This document shows positions 16,702 to 24,759 of a stretch of DNA of 46,321 nucleotides, one piece after another. This stretch comes from DASQWC01 sp035640475 (GTDB taxonomy: Bacteria > Actinomycetota > JAICYB01), in contig DASQWC010000021.1 in the NCBI GenBank assembly GCA_035640475.1, forward strand, positions 1-46,321, read 5' to 3'. Under the pieces are notes generated by a model. That model searched no databases, was not told the origin of the DNA, and saw only the letters and a list, made by a program, of their open reading frames with translations. A program made the translations under genes and the position numbers. Position 1 is the stretch's first letter. Each line of letters starts with the position of its first letter.

Positions 16702-17107
16702 GGTCGACGAGGCGGTGGGCGAGCACCTTCAGCATGGAGAGGGCGATCTTCGGCTCTTCCTCCAGGAGCTTGTTGAAGTCGTGTCGGTCGATGCAGTACC
16801 CGCTGACGTCGGTCTTCGCGCGCACTCGAGTCGTTCGGACCGCTCGCTCGTCGAGGAGCGCAAGCTCGCCGAAGAACTCACCGGGACCGAGCTCGAGGTC
16901 CTTGTTCTGGACGGTAAGCGTGACCGAGCCCTGCTCGATGAGGAACAGACCGGCGCCGACCATGCCGGGCTGGACGAGGACCTGACCGGCCGGAGCGTCG
17001 AAGGGGAGCAGGACGCCGCACACGCTCTGGATGTGATCGGGCTCCAGAGCAGCAAACATCGGGATCGCGGAGAGCCGGTCGGCCAGCGTGTCGTCGTCCG
17101 TCGCCAT
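16685..17107 (-). CDS. Cyclic nucleotide-binding domain protein (Crp-type sensor domain only)
   Basis: About 140 residues forming one cNMP-binding beta-roll. It contains LSAIPMFAALEPDHIQ, VLVQPGMVGAGLFLIEQGSV, then the phosphate-binding cassette PGEFFGELALLDERAVRTTRVRA, where GELALLD-x4-R-T provides the Glu and Arg that contact the cyclic phosphate. The gene ends soon after the C-helix, so there is no helix-turn-helix or other output domain. It could bind cAMP made by the CHASE2 cyclase encoded upstream and act through protein contacts. The ATG at 17107 is preferred; a start at 17119 would add four residues. No clear ribosome binding site. Confidence 0.88.
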   Translation of the reverse strand: MATDDDTLADRLSAIPMFAALEPDHIQSVCGVLLPFDAPAGQVLVQPGMVGAGLFLIEQGSVTLTVQNKDLELGPGEFFGELALLDERAVRTTRVRAKTDVSGYCIDRHDFNKLLEEEPKIALSMLKVLAHRLVDLIAPH

Positions 17108-17134
17108 GGACAACAGCATATCTAGGCCTCTGAC

Positions 17135-17152
17135 CTGCGGTTTCATCCGCAG
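17135..17152. repeat. Inverted repeat CTGCGG/CCGCAG
   Basis: A perfect 6-bp dyad with a 6-nt centre lies between the divergent cyclic-nucleotide-binding gene and the rimP promoter, ending six bases before the -35. It may be an operator; the evidence is position and symmetry only. Confidence 0.3.
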
Positions 17153-17157
17153 ATCAG

Positions 17158-17186
17158 TTGCGGGAGCACCCAACGTGGGCTATCCT
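17158..17186 (+). promoter_or_regulatory. Promoter of the rimP-nusA-infB operon
   Basis: TTGCGG (17158-17163) and TATCCT (17181-17186) are separated by exactly 17 bp, a good housekeeping sigma-factor arrangement. The predicted transcription start is near 17193, giving a leader of roughly 87 nt before rimP that contains an intrinsic terminator. Confidence 0.65.
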
Positions 17187-17226
17187 CGTACCAGCGCCGC
17201 CGATCGGCGCGAGTCGGTGCGTAGGT

Positions 17227-17254
17227 AAGTGGGCCCTCGGCCCACTTTTTGTTT
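17227..17254 (+). terminator. Intrinsic terminator/attenuator in the rimP leader
   Basis: AAGTGGGCC and GGCCCACTT form a 9-bp stem with a 3-nt loop (17227-17247), followed by a T-rich tract TTTGTTT. It lies after the predicted operon promoter and 26 bp before the rimP start codon, so it would stop transcripts before the first gene unless read through. Just upstream, a self-complementary CGCCGATCGGCG segment (about 17199-17210) could form another structure. Confidence 0.8.
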
Positions 17255-17279
17255 GGGGGACGACGAAGTGAGGACCACC

Positions 17280-17792
17280 ATGGGTAGCCGTGCCGTCCCA
17301 CAAACAGGACGCCGAAAGCAAGCGCCGCGGACCGGGCGCAGCTCGCGCGACGTTTCGGCGGCCGTCCGGCCGATCGCGGAGAAGATCGCCGCGATCCACG
17401 GGCTCGTTGTTTGGGACGTCGGCTTCGTGCGCGAGGCGGGGCGCGAGACGCTGCGCATTGCATGTGATCGCGTCGGTGGAGTCGGCGCCGACGAGCTGGC
17501 GCGAGTCTCCGAGGATGTCTCTCGCGAGCTCGACCACAGCGACGTCGTCCCGGGACAGAAGCGGTACGTCCTGGAGGTGACCTCGCCGGGAGCCGAGCGG
17601 AAGCTGCAGGGAGCCGAGCAGTTCGCCGTCTGCTTCGGACGCGATGCCCGCGTCACCCTGAGCGACGGGCGGAGCGTCGAAGGAAAGATCGGCGAGCTGA
17701 CCGACAACGTGGTCGAGATGGAGACAAACGACGGCGCCGTTCGTTTGTTCTTGGACGACATCCGCACCGCACGACTGGTGATCAAGATCTGA
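17280..17792 (+). CDS. rimP: Ribosome maturation factor RimP
   Basis: Assists maturation of the 30S ribosomal subunit. About 170 residues. The N-terminal domain (IHGLVVWDVGFVREAGRETLRI) and the conserved YVLEVTSPGAERKL motif are diagnostic, followed by a small SH3-like C-terminal domain ending in FLDDIRTARLVIKI. The N-terminus carries an extra basic stretch (QTGRRKQAPRTGRSSR). The ATG at 17280 has GAGG seven bases upstream. First gene of the operon; its stop overlaps the nusA ATG (TGATG). Confidence 0.95.
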   Translation: MGSRAVPQTGRRKQAPRTGRSSRDVSAAVRPIAEKIAAIHGLVVWDVGFVREAGRETLRIACDRVGGVGADELARVSEDVSRELDHSDVVPGQKRYVLEVTSPGAERKLQGAEQFAVCFGRDARVTLSDGRSVEGKIGELTDNVVEMETNDGAVRLFLDDIRTARLVIKI

Positions 17793-18976
17793 TGGCAAAG
17801 AAGCGAAAGACCCCGGATCGCAATCTCGAGCTGATCGACGCGCTCGCGACGCTCGAGCGCGATCGTGGCATGCCCGCCGACACGATCTACTCGGCCCTCG
17901 AGGCGGCGCTCGCGGCCGCGTACCCGAAGACCCCGGGCGTAACGGCGACACACGCGCGCGTAGAGATCGACCGCGAAACCGGCGAAATCCGTGTCTTCGA
18001 GCAGGTCGTCGAAGAGGAGACCGAAGAAGTGCTCTCCGAGACCCCCGTCGAGACGTCGCCGGACTTCGGCCGCATCGCCGCACAGACGGCCAAGCACGTC
18101 ATCCATCAAAAGCTGCGCGAAGCCGAGCGGCAGATGGCGTTCGAGGAATATGAGGACCGGACGGGCGAGGTCGTCACGGGGATCGTCGAGCAGCACGATC
18201 CCCGCTTCGTGATCCTCAACCTCGGCAAGGCCGAGGCGATCATGCCCTACTCGGAGCAGATCCCCCGTGAGCGCTACGAGATCGGCGATCGCGTGCGCGG
18301 CTACATCTGCGAGGTGCGGGAAGGCCGCGGACCGACGATCGTCGTCTCGCGTTCACATCCGGGCCTCGTGCGCAAGCTCTTCGAGCTCGAGGTCCCGGAG
18401 ATTCAGGACGGGCTGGTCGAGATCAAGGCGATCGCTCGTGAGGCCGGGCATCGCACGAAGGTCGCCGTTTCCTCGAACGATCCGAACATCGATCCCGTGG
18501 GTGCGTGTGTGGGGCCTAAAGGATCGCGCGTCCGTGCTGTGGTCAACGAGCTGCGCGGCGAGAAGATCGACGTCGTCGCGCACACCGACGATGCGGGCCG
18601 GCTCGTGTCGGAGGCGCTGCAGCCGGCGCGAGTGCGCGGCGTCAGCATCGACGAGGAGAACAAGACGGCGACGGTCATCGTTGCCGACCGCGAGCTGTCG
18701 CTGGCCATCGGCAAGGAAGGACAAAACGCCCGGCTGGCCGCCCGGTTGACCGGCTGGCGGATCGACATCAAAAGCGAGAGCCAGCGTGCAGCCGGAGAAC
18801 AGCCGCCCAGTGATCAGACCGGCGCGCCCGGAGTCTTCGAGCCCACGGCGCCCGAACGGCGGCCGAGACGCGGCGGCGCATCCGACGGCGAGGCCGACAA
18901 CCAGACGCCGGCCGAGGCTCCCGAGCCGACGGCCGATACCGAGCCCGCCTCCCAGCCGCAGGAGGCCTCTTCATAG
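17792..18976 (+). CDS. nusA: Transcription termination/antitermination factor NusA
   Basis: Binds RNA polymerase and nascent RNA to control pausing, termination and antitermination. 394 residues: N-terminal polymerase-binding domain (1-125), S1 domain (about 130-200, with GEVVTGIVEQHDPRFVILNLG), then two KH domains (about 230-340) with GPKGSR and GKEGQN as the RNA-binding GXXG loops. The last 55 residues are acidic and Pro/Ala-rich, not the repeat domains of proteobacterial NusA. The ATG overlaps the rimP stop by one base. The stop TAG sits inside ATAG, where the first three bases appear to be the ylxR start. Confidence 0.97.
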   Translation: MAKKRKTPDRNLELIDALATLERDRGMPADTIYSALEAALAAAYPKTPGVTATHARVEIDRETGEIRVFEQVVEEETEEVLSETPVETSPDFGRIAAQTAKHVIHQKLREAERQMAFEEYEDRTGEVVTGIVEQHDPRFVILNLGKAEAIMPYSEQIPRERYEIGDRVRGYICEVREGRGPTIVVSRSHPGLVRKLFELEVPEIQDGLVEIKAIAREAGHRTKVAVSSNDPNIDPVGACVGPKGSRVRAVVNELRGEKIDVVAHTDDAGRLVSEALQPARVRGVSIDEENKTATVIVADRELSLAIGKEGQNARLAARLTGWRIDIKSESQRAAGEQPPSDQTGAPGVFEPTAPERRPRRGGASDGEADNQTPAEAPEPTADTEPASQPQEASS

Positions 18977-19227
18977 CAGTCCCGGTTCGAACCTGCGTCG
19001 GCTGCCGCCGGCGCGCTCCGAAGGCCGAGCTCGTCCGCATTGTCTGCCGTCCCGACGGATCGTTGACCGTGGATCGAGACGGCCGCACGCCGGGACGCGG
19101 CGCCTACGTATGCTCTGGAGGGGATTGTTTGGACCAGGCGGCGAAGCGGAGCCGGCTCGGACGCGCGCTGCGCGCCCCGGTCGGCGCCGGTGAGCTCGAG
19201 CGCCTGAGAATGGAGTTCAGTGGCTAA
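18973..19227 (+). CDS. ylxR: YlxR family RNA-binding protein (apparent AUA start)
   Basis: Small basic protein of about 84 residues. After the start it reads AVPVRTCVGCRRRAP, the hallmark YlxR N-terminus, then LVRIVCRPDG, GRGAYVC and CLDQAAKRSRLGRALR. The Cys pairs (Cys8/Cys11 and CSGGDC) are clear. Nucleoid-associated or RNA-binding roles have been proposed for the family. No ATG, GTG or TTG exists in this frame between the upstream stop (18811-18813) and the conserved motif. AGGAGG (18960-18965) lies exactly seven bases before an ATA that overlaps the nusA stop (ATAG), so AUA is the best start. It overlaps infB by 8 bp. The identity is secure; the start codon is inferred. Confidence 0.9.
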   Translation: MAVPVRTCVGCRRRAPKAELVRIVCRPDGSLTVDRDGRTPGRGAYVCSGGDCLDQAAKRSRLGRALRAPVGAGELERLRMEFSG

Positions 19228-21253
19228 GGTTCGCGTTCACGAGATCGCCAAGCGGCTCGGAGTTCCCTCCAAGGAGCTCGTCGAGCGCCTGAAGGGCATG
19301 GGCGTCGACGTGAAGTCGCATTCGTCGTCCGTCGACGAAAGCGTCGTCGCTCGGCTCGAGGGCGCAGCCACGGCGACAGAAGCGCCACCGGCGCCGGCGA
19401 AGGCCGAGCCGGAGAAGCCGGAGACGCCGAAGGCCGAGGCGCCGAAGGCTGAAGCGCCGACCCCCAAGCCCGAGCCCGCACCCGAACCGGAACCCGAGCC
19501 TGCGGCCGCCGGTGCCATCCACGTTCACCGGGGCATTACGGTCAAGGACTTTGCCGAGCGGATCGGCCGCGCAGCACCCGAGATCATCAAGAGCCTCATG
19601 AGCCACGGCTCGATGAAGTCGATCACCCAGTCGCTCACCGACGAAGAGATCCTCGTCGTGTCCGACGATTTGGGCATCGAGGTCGAGATCGTCGATCCGG
19701 CGCTCGAGGAACGGCTCGACGACGCCGAGGAGGCCGAGCCCCCGACCGTCGACGCGCTGTCGGCCCGGCCGCCGGTTGTCACCGTGATGGGTCACGTCGA
19801 CCACGGAAAGACGACGGTCCTCGACCGGATCCGTCAGTCCGACGTCGCCGCCGCCGAGCACGGCGGCATCACCCAGCACATCGGCGCTTACCAGGTGACG
19901 AAGGACGGCGAGCGCATTACGTTCATCGACACACCCGGCCACGAAGCGTTCACGCAGATGCGTGCACGAGGTGCGCAGGTCACGGACCTCGCGATTCTTG
20001 TCGTCGCAGCCGACGACGGCGTCATGCCGCAAACCCTCGAAGCGATCGATCACGCTCGGGCGGCCAACGTGCCCGTCGTCGTCTCCGTCAACAAAGTCGA
20101 CAAGCCGGAAGCAGACCCGACGCGTGTCCGCAGCGAGCTTTCCGAGCACGGACTGCAGCCCCAGGAGTGGGGCGGCGACACCTTGTTCATCGACATGTCG
20201 GCCAAGACCGGCGACGGCTTGGACGACCTTCTCACCGGCATCGTGCTCGTCGCGGAGGAGCTGGATCTCAAAGCGCCGGGGGCAGGACCGGCTCGCGGCG
20301 TGATCCTGGAAGCTCACCTCGACCGCGGACGCGGACCGGTTGCCACCGTGCTCGTCCAGCAAGGCGTGCTGCGCATCGGCGACGCGATCGTCGCCGGGAC
20401 GGCGTGGGGCAAAGTACGCGCGATGCTCGACGAGTGGGGTGATCAGATCACGGAAGCCGACCCGGCGCGCCCGGCGCTCGTCCTCGGTTGGAACTCGGTT
20501 CCCGAGGGCGGAGACGAGGTGAGGGTCGTCGGAGACGAACGGCGTGCACGAGGGATCGCGCAAGAACGCGACGCGGCGCGCCGCCAGGCGGATCTGGTTC
20601 GCACACGGCCGGTGCTCACGCTCGACCAGCTCCTCGCACAGGCCGAAGAGCTGAAGCTTCTCGTCAAGGCCGACGTGCGCGGTTCGCTCGAAGCCGTCAC
20701 CAGTGAGCTCGCGAAGCTCCAGGCCGGCGAGATCCGCGTGAGCGTGATCCGCAGCGCCGTCGGCGCCATCATCGAGAGCGACGTCGACCTTGCCAAGGCG
20801 TCGGGTGCCGTGATCGTCGGCTTCAACGTCCGGCCCGATGCCCGTTCGCGCGAGGCGGCCGAGCGCGACGGCGTCGAGATCCGCACCTATCGAGTGATCT
20901 ACGAGCTCATCGAGGACATCTCCAACGCATTGAAAGGCATGCTCGCGCCGGTCTACCGCGAACGCGTGCTCGGTCAAGCGGAGGTGCGCGACACGTTCCG
21001 GGTCCCGCGCACCCTCGCGGCCGGCTGCTACGTGACCAACGGCGAAGTCGTGCGCGGGTCTCCTGCGCGGCTGTTGCGTGACGGAGTCGTCGTCTACGAA
21101 GGAAAGATCGACACGCTCCGGCGATTCAAGGACGACGTCCGCGAGGTTGCGCAGGGCTTCGAGTGCGGAATCACGCTCGAGAACTACAGCGACGTGAAGG
21201 TCGGCGACATCATCGAGGCGTTCGAGATGGTCGAGGTCGCGCCGGTCGCCTAG
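19220..21253 (+). CDS. infB: Translation initiation factor IF-2
   Basis: GTPase that delivers initiator tRNA to the 30S subunit and promotes subunit joining. 677 residues, shorter than most actinobacterial IF-2 because the linker after the N-terminal domain is only about 50 Pro/Glu/Lys-rich residues. Domains: IF2-N (VRVHEIAKRLGVPSKELVERL), a second IF2-N-like segment (about 104-165), and the G domain with GHVDHGKTT (191-199), DTPGHE (237-242) and NKVD (291-294), followed by domains II, III and IV. The GTG start overlaps ylxR by 8 bp and has GGAG close upstream. Confidence 0.98.
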   Translation: MAKVRVHEIAKRLGVPSKELVERLKGMGVDVKSHSSSVDESVVARLEGAATATEAPPAPAKAEPEKPETPKAEAPKAEAPTPKPEPAPEPEPEPAAAGAIHVHRGITVKDFAERIGRAAPEIIKSLMSHGSMKSITQSLTDEEILVVSDDLGIEVEIVDPALEERLDDAEEAEPPTVDALSARPPVVTVMGHVDHGKTTVLDRIRQSDVAAAEHGGITQHIGAYQVTKDGERITFIDTPGHEAFTQMRARGAQVTDLAILVVAADDGVMPQTLEAIDHARAANVPVVVSVNKVDKPEADPTRVRSELSEHGLQPQEWGGDTLFIDMSAKTGDGLDDLLTGIVLVAEELDLKAPGAGPARGVILEAHLDRGRGPVATVLVQQGVLRIGDAIVAGTAWGKVRAMLDEWGDQITEADPARPALVLGWNSVPEGGDEVRVVGDERRARGIAQERDAARRQADLVRTRPVLTLDQLLAQAEELKLLVKADVRGSLEAVTSELAKLQAGEIRVSVIRSAVGAIIESDVDLAKASGAVIVGFNVRPDARSREAAERDGVEIRTYRVIYELIEDISNALKGMLAPVYRERVLGQAEVRDTFRVPRTLAAGCYVTNGEVVRGSPARLLRDGVVVYEGKIDTLRRFKDDVREVAQGFECGITLENYSDVKVGDIIEAFEMVEVAPVA

Positions 21254-21268
21254 CGAGCGAGATCGCAC

Positions 21269-21565
21269 ATGTTCATCGGTGTCGGTCGAATCGAATTGCG
21301 TATCCCGGCGAGCGGATCGCTGAAGTCGAAGCGCCACGTCGTGAAGGCGCTGACCGGGGGATTGCGCGCGAAGTTCAACGTGGCGGTGGCCGAGGTGGAT
21401 CACCAGGACTTGTGGCAGCGAGCATCGCTCGGCGTGACGTGTATCTCCGAATCGGCGTTTCACGCGAAGAAGATGCTCCGGGAGATTGAAAAGTTTGTCG
21501 CGCGCGACGGCCGCGTTGAGATGCTCGATGCGTTCGTCGATGTGCGGTCGTGGGAGGACGAGTAG
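21269..21565 (+). CDS. ylxP: DUF503 family protein YlxP
   Basis: 98 residues of the DUF503 family, usually found between infB and rbfA. Conserved features include SLKSKRHVVKALTGGLRAKFNVAVAEVD, DLWQRASLGVTCIS and the C-terminal FVDVRSW. The biochemical role is not established; linkage suggests ribosome assembly or translation. ATG start 15 bp after infB and directly abutting the rbfA domain start (TAGATG). Confidence 0.9.
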   Translation: MFIGVGRIELRIPASGSLKSKRHVVKALTGGLRAKFNVAVAEVDHQDLWQRASLGVTCISESAFHAKKMLREIEKFVARDGRVEMLDAFVDVRSWEDE

Positions 21566-22915
21566 ATGTCGAGACGGACACAACGCGTCGGTGAAGCGAT
21601 GCGCGAGGCCCTGGGCGAGCTCATCCAGCGCCACGTGAAGGATCCGCGGATCGGGTTCGTCACGGTGACGGCGGTTCGTGTGACGCCCGATCTCTCCAGG
21701 GCGGACATCTACTACACGGTGCTGGGCGACAGCCAGGAGCATGCGGCGACGCAGGCCGGTCTCGAGAGCGCCGCGCCGTTTCTGCGGACCGAGGTCGGCC
21801 GCCGCGTTCGTTTGAAGACGCTTCCGCAGCTCGAGTTCCATCTGGACGACACCCCCGCGCAGGCTCACCGCGTGGACTCGATCCTGGCGGACATCCACCG
21901 AACGGAGGCCATGAGCCCCGGGGCGTACTTGCCGCCGCTGCACCCCGATGTCGAAAACGCGATGCAGCGCATCGTCGAGCTTCTGGACGGCGCATCGTCG
22001 ATCGCTGTGGCGTGCCATCTCTCACCCGACGGCGACGCACTCGGCTCCCTGCTCGCGCTCGGACTCGCACTGGCCGAACGCGACATTCCACTGCAGGTCG
22101 GCTGGGACGACGATCCCATCGCTCTCCCGCGTCAGTACGACTTCCTGCCCGGCGGAGATCTGCTCGTTCCGGCGCCTGCCTTCCGTCCGGCCGACGTGGC
22201 GGTTGCGCTCGACTGCGCGGCGGCAGACAGGCTCGGCCGGCTGCGCGAGCGCTTCGAAAAGGCCGGTGTGCTCGTCAACATCGATCACCATGTATCGAAC
22301 ACGAAGTTTGGAGGCGTGAATGCGGTCGACGAGCAGGCGGCATCGACGGCCGAGCTCGTCGTCCAGCTCCTGGCGCGCATGGGGGCCGAGATCACATCGG
22401 ATATCGCAACGTGCCTGTACACGGGAGTCGTCACCGACACCGGCCAGTTCGCATACGCGAGTGTGACGCCGCGAACGCACGCCACGGCCGGATTCCTTAT
22501 CCAGCGCGGCGTACGCGTCGACGAAGTCTCGCAGCGCCTGTATGAGTCGTATCCGTTCGCGTATGCGAAGATCCTCGGTCGAGTGCTCGAACGCGCGACG
22601 CTCGAGAGTGCCCCGGCGTTCGTCCTGTCGCACCTGACGCAGGCCGATCTCAAGGAGATCGGCGTGACGATGGACGACACCGACGACGTCATCGACATCT
22701 TGCGTACGACGCGCGACGCCGACGTGACTGTGCTGTTCAAGGAGCTCGACGACGGAACGTGGAAGGGCTCCTTCCGGTCGAAGGGCGAGACCGACGTTGG
22801 TGCGGCCGCGCAGAAGCTCGGCGGCGGCGGCCATCGATTGGCGGCCGGCTTCGAGCTCGCCGTGCCGTTCGACGAGGCGGTTGAGGCCGTGCGCGACGTG
22901 TTGAAGGGCGCGTGA
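21566..22915 (+). CDS. RbfA-NrnA fusion: 30S-binding factor plus DHH/DHHA1 phosphoesterase
   Basis: A single 449-residue frame joins two proteins normally encoded separately. Residues 1-110 are RbfA, a KH-fold 16S rRNA binder (RVGEAMREALGELI, KDPRIGFVTVTAVRVTPDL, LPQLEFHLDDT). Residues about 130-449 are an NrnA-type phosphoesterase, which degrades short RNA oligonucleotides and may act on pAp. Its metal residues are present: His151, Asp155 and Asp157 in HLSPDGDALGS, Asp216, the DHH triad 240-242 and Asp291 (VVTDTGQF), with the DHHA1 substrate loop GGGGHRLAAGF at the end. The only plausible internal start is ATG 21911 at the junction, with GGAGG just two bases upstream, too close for efficient use. 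The 3' end overlaps truB (GTGA). Confidence 0.93.
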   Translation: MSRRTQRVGEAMREALGELIQRHVKDPRIGFVTVTAVRVTPDLSRADIYYTVLGDSQEHAATQAGLESAAPFLRTEVGRRVRLKTLPQLEFHLDDTPAQAHRVDSILADIHRTEAMSPGAYLPPLHPDVENAMQRIVELLDGASSIAVACHLSPDGDALGSLLALGLALAERDIPLQVGWDDDPIALPRQYDFLPGGDLLVPAPAFRPADVAVALDCAAADRLGRLRERFEKAGVLVNIDHHVSNTKFGGVNAVDEQAASTAELVVQLLARMGAEITSDIATCLYTGVVTDTGQFAYASVTPRTHATAGFLIQRGVRVDEVSQRLYESYPFAYAKILGRVLERATLESAPAFVLSHLTQADLKEIGVTMDDTDDVIDILRTTRDADVTVLFKELDDGTWKGSFRSKGETDVGAAAQKLGGGGHRLAAGFELAVPFDEAVEAVRDVLKGA

Positions 22916-23751
22916 CGGGTTTTCTCCTCATCGACAAGCCGCACGGTCCGACGTCGCACGACATCGTCGATGCCGTGCGCCGCGCGCTCGGCGTGAAGCG
23001 AGTTGGGCATGCCGGGACGCTCGACCCCCCGGCCACGGGGCTGCTTGTCGTCGCCGTTGGCCCGGCCACACGACTGCTGCGATACGTGCAGCCGCTCCCG
23101 AAGACCTACGAGGTGACGTGCGCGCTCGGTGTGACGACGACCACCCTCGACGCCACCGGTGATGTCGTCGAGCACAGGCCGGTCGGCGTCACGCCGGGTG
23201 AAGTGCGCGCGGCGGCCGCGTCGTTCGTCGGTGAGATCGAACAGGTGCCTCCCGCCGTCTCGGCCGTCAAAGTCGCGGGCGAGCGCGCATACAAGCGCGC
23301 CCGCCGGGGCGAAGACGTTGCCATCGAGCCGCGCAAGGTGACCGTCCATTCGTTCGACATTCTTCGCACCTCCTCGGACGCCTTCGACGCTCGGATCGTC
23401 TGCTCGTCGGGCACGTACGTCCGCAGTCTCGTCGCCGATCTCGGCGCCCGGCTCGGCTGCGGGGCACACGTCGTCACGCTGCGGCGGACGGCCGTCGGGC
23501 ACCTTTCCGTCGCCGATGCCGTCGAACCGGAGCGTGTGGCCGTAGGTGACGTCGCTCCGGTCGAGGAAGTTCTCGAACACATGCCGCGGCTCGAGGTCGA
23601 CGATGCAACGGCCAAACGGCTGCGCGACGGCCAGCGCGTGCCGACCGAAGCCGGAGCGGGGGAGTATGTCGTGGTCGGGCCGGCAGGTGCGGTCGGAGTC
23701 TTTGTGTCCTGCGAGGGCGCGCTCAGAGCCGAGACGGTTCTGGGAAATTAG
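22912..23751 (+). CDS. truB: tRNA pseudouridine-55 synthase
   Basis: Converts uridine 55 in the T loop of tRNAs to pseudouridine. 279 residues. Signatures: GFLLIDKPHGPTSHDIV, the catalytic motif VGHAGTLDPPATGLLVV with Asp38 as nucleophile, KTYEVTCALGVTTTTLDATG, and VSAVKVAGERAYKRAR. The C-terminus carries the small domain seen in actinobacterial TruB. GTG start overlaps the preceding gene's stop by four bases; ribF follows after 7 bp. Confidence 0.97.
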   Translation: MTGFLLIDKPHGPTSHDIVDAVRRALGVKRVGHAGTLDPPATGLLVVAVGPATRLLRYVQPLPKTYEVTCALGVTTTTLDATGDVVEHRPVGVTPGEVRAAAASFVGEIEQVPPAVSAVKVAGERAYKRARRGEDVAIEPRKVTVHSFDILRTSSDAFDARIVCSSGTYVRSLVADLGARLGCGAHVVTLRRTAVGHLSVADAVEPERVAVGDVAPVEEVLEHMPRLEVDDATAKRLRDGQRVPTEAGAGEYVVVGPAGAVGVFVSCEGALRAETVLGN

Positions 23752-23758
23752 GAACCAC

Positions 23759-24703
23759 ATGGAGATCCTGTGGGGCGCCGCCGCCCGTCCGTCCGAGCCG
23801 AAACCGACGGTCGTCACCGTCGGGATGTTCGACGGCGTGCACCGCGGACATGCGCTCGTGTTCAAGCGTGTCTGCGACGAAGCCAAGGCGATCGGCGCAC
23901 GCGCGGCCGTCGTCACGTTCGATCCACATCCGCTCGAGGTCCTCGCGCCGGACAAGGCGCCGTGCGCGTTGGCCACGCTCGAGCAGCGACTCAAGCATTT
24001 CGAGAACGCCGGGTTGGACATCACCCTCGTGCTGCCGTTCAACAACGAGCTGGCGTCTCTGAGCCCGGACGAGTTCACCCAGGTGATGCTCGTCCAGGAT
24101 CTGCACGTTCGGAAGGTTCTCGTCGGTGAGGACTTCCGTTTCGGACACAGGCGCGCAGGTGATGTCGGCACGCTGCGCGAGCTCGGCAAGCAGTACGGCT
24201 TCGAGGCCGAGGCCATCGGCCTGCTCGCGAACGGCTCGCACCGGATCTCCTCGACGGACATTCGGCGCTTGATCGGCGACGGCCGGGTCGAGGAAGCTGC
24301 GGAGCTCCTCGGGCATCGCTTCCGCCTCGCGGGGACCGTCGTCGCGGGGCAGGGCCTCGGCCACGAGCTCCACGGTTTGCGCACGGCAAATCTGGATCCG
24401 CACGGCCGTGCATGCCTGCCGGGTATCGGCGTCTACGCGGGCCACTGGGTATGGGGCGGGAAGCATCGTCCGGGCGTGATCAACGTCGGACGCGAGCGTG
24501 GACCGGACCTCGAGCCGGCGTCCGGAGTCGTCGTCGAGATCCACGTCTTCGACTTCGACCAAGACATCATCGGCGAACAAGGAGAGATCGAGTTCACGGC
24601 GTTCTTGCGTCCGGAGATCCGCTTTACGGGCACCGAGGAGCTCGTCGCGCAGATCCATGCCGACGCGGCAAGGGCACGAGATCTGCTCGAAGCCGCCACC
24701 TGA
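23759..24703 (+). CDS. ribF: Bifunctional riboflavin kinase/FAD synthetase
   Basis: Phosphorylates riboflavin to FMN and adenylates FMN to FAD. 314 residues. The N-terminal adenylyltransferase domain shows VTVGMFDGVHRGHALVF, VGEDFRFGHRRAGDVG and ISSTDIRRLI. The C-terminal kinase domain shows the GxV-x-GxGxG-type loop in GTVVAGQGLGHELHGLRTAN, where the usual P/G-T-x-N pattern is T-A-N-L. Starts at ATG with AGGA upstream. Confidence 0.96.
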   Translation: MEILWGAAARPSEPKPTVVTVGMFDGVHRGHALVFKRVCDEAKAIGARAAVVTFDPHPLEVLAPDKAPCALATLEQRLKHFENAGLDITLVLPFNNELASLSPDEFTQVMLVQDLHVRKVLVGEDFRFGHRRAGDVGTLRELGKQYGFEAEAIGLLANGSHRISSTDIRRLIGDGRVEEAAELLGHRFRLAGTVVAGQGLGHELHGLRTANLDPHGRACLPGIGVYAGHWVWGGKHRPGVINVGRERGPDLEPASGVVVEIHVFDFDQDIIGEQGEIEFTAFLRPEIRFTGTEELVAQIHADAARARDLLEAAT

Positions 24704-24722
24704 TGGACGCCGCGGGGTCGCC

Positions 24723-24728
24723 TATACT
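24723..24728 (+). promoter_or_regulatory. Candidate -10 element upstream of rpsO
   Basis: TATACT (24723-24728) matches the -10 consensus at 5 of 6 positions and lies 32 bp before the rpsO start. The hexamer 17 bp upstream (CTGATG) is a poor -35. It may let rpsO-pnp be expressed separately from the upstream operon. Confidence 0.4.
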
Positions 24729-24759
24729 GTGAAAAACGTCGATACGGAGCAGTTCTAGC

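Noticed and set aside
19217..22018. A 933-codon open frame on the minus strand opposite infB and rbfA-nrnA
   Set aside because: It is a mirror of high-GC codon usage on the coding strand; the translation is compositionally biased with no recognisable domain, while the plus strand encodes conserved IF-2, YlxP and RbfA.
22285..24384. A 699-codon open frame antisense to nrnA, truB and ribF
   Set aside because: Same GC-shadow effect; three conserved genes occupy the other strand.
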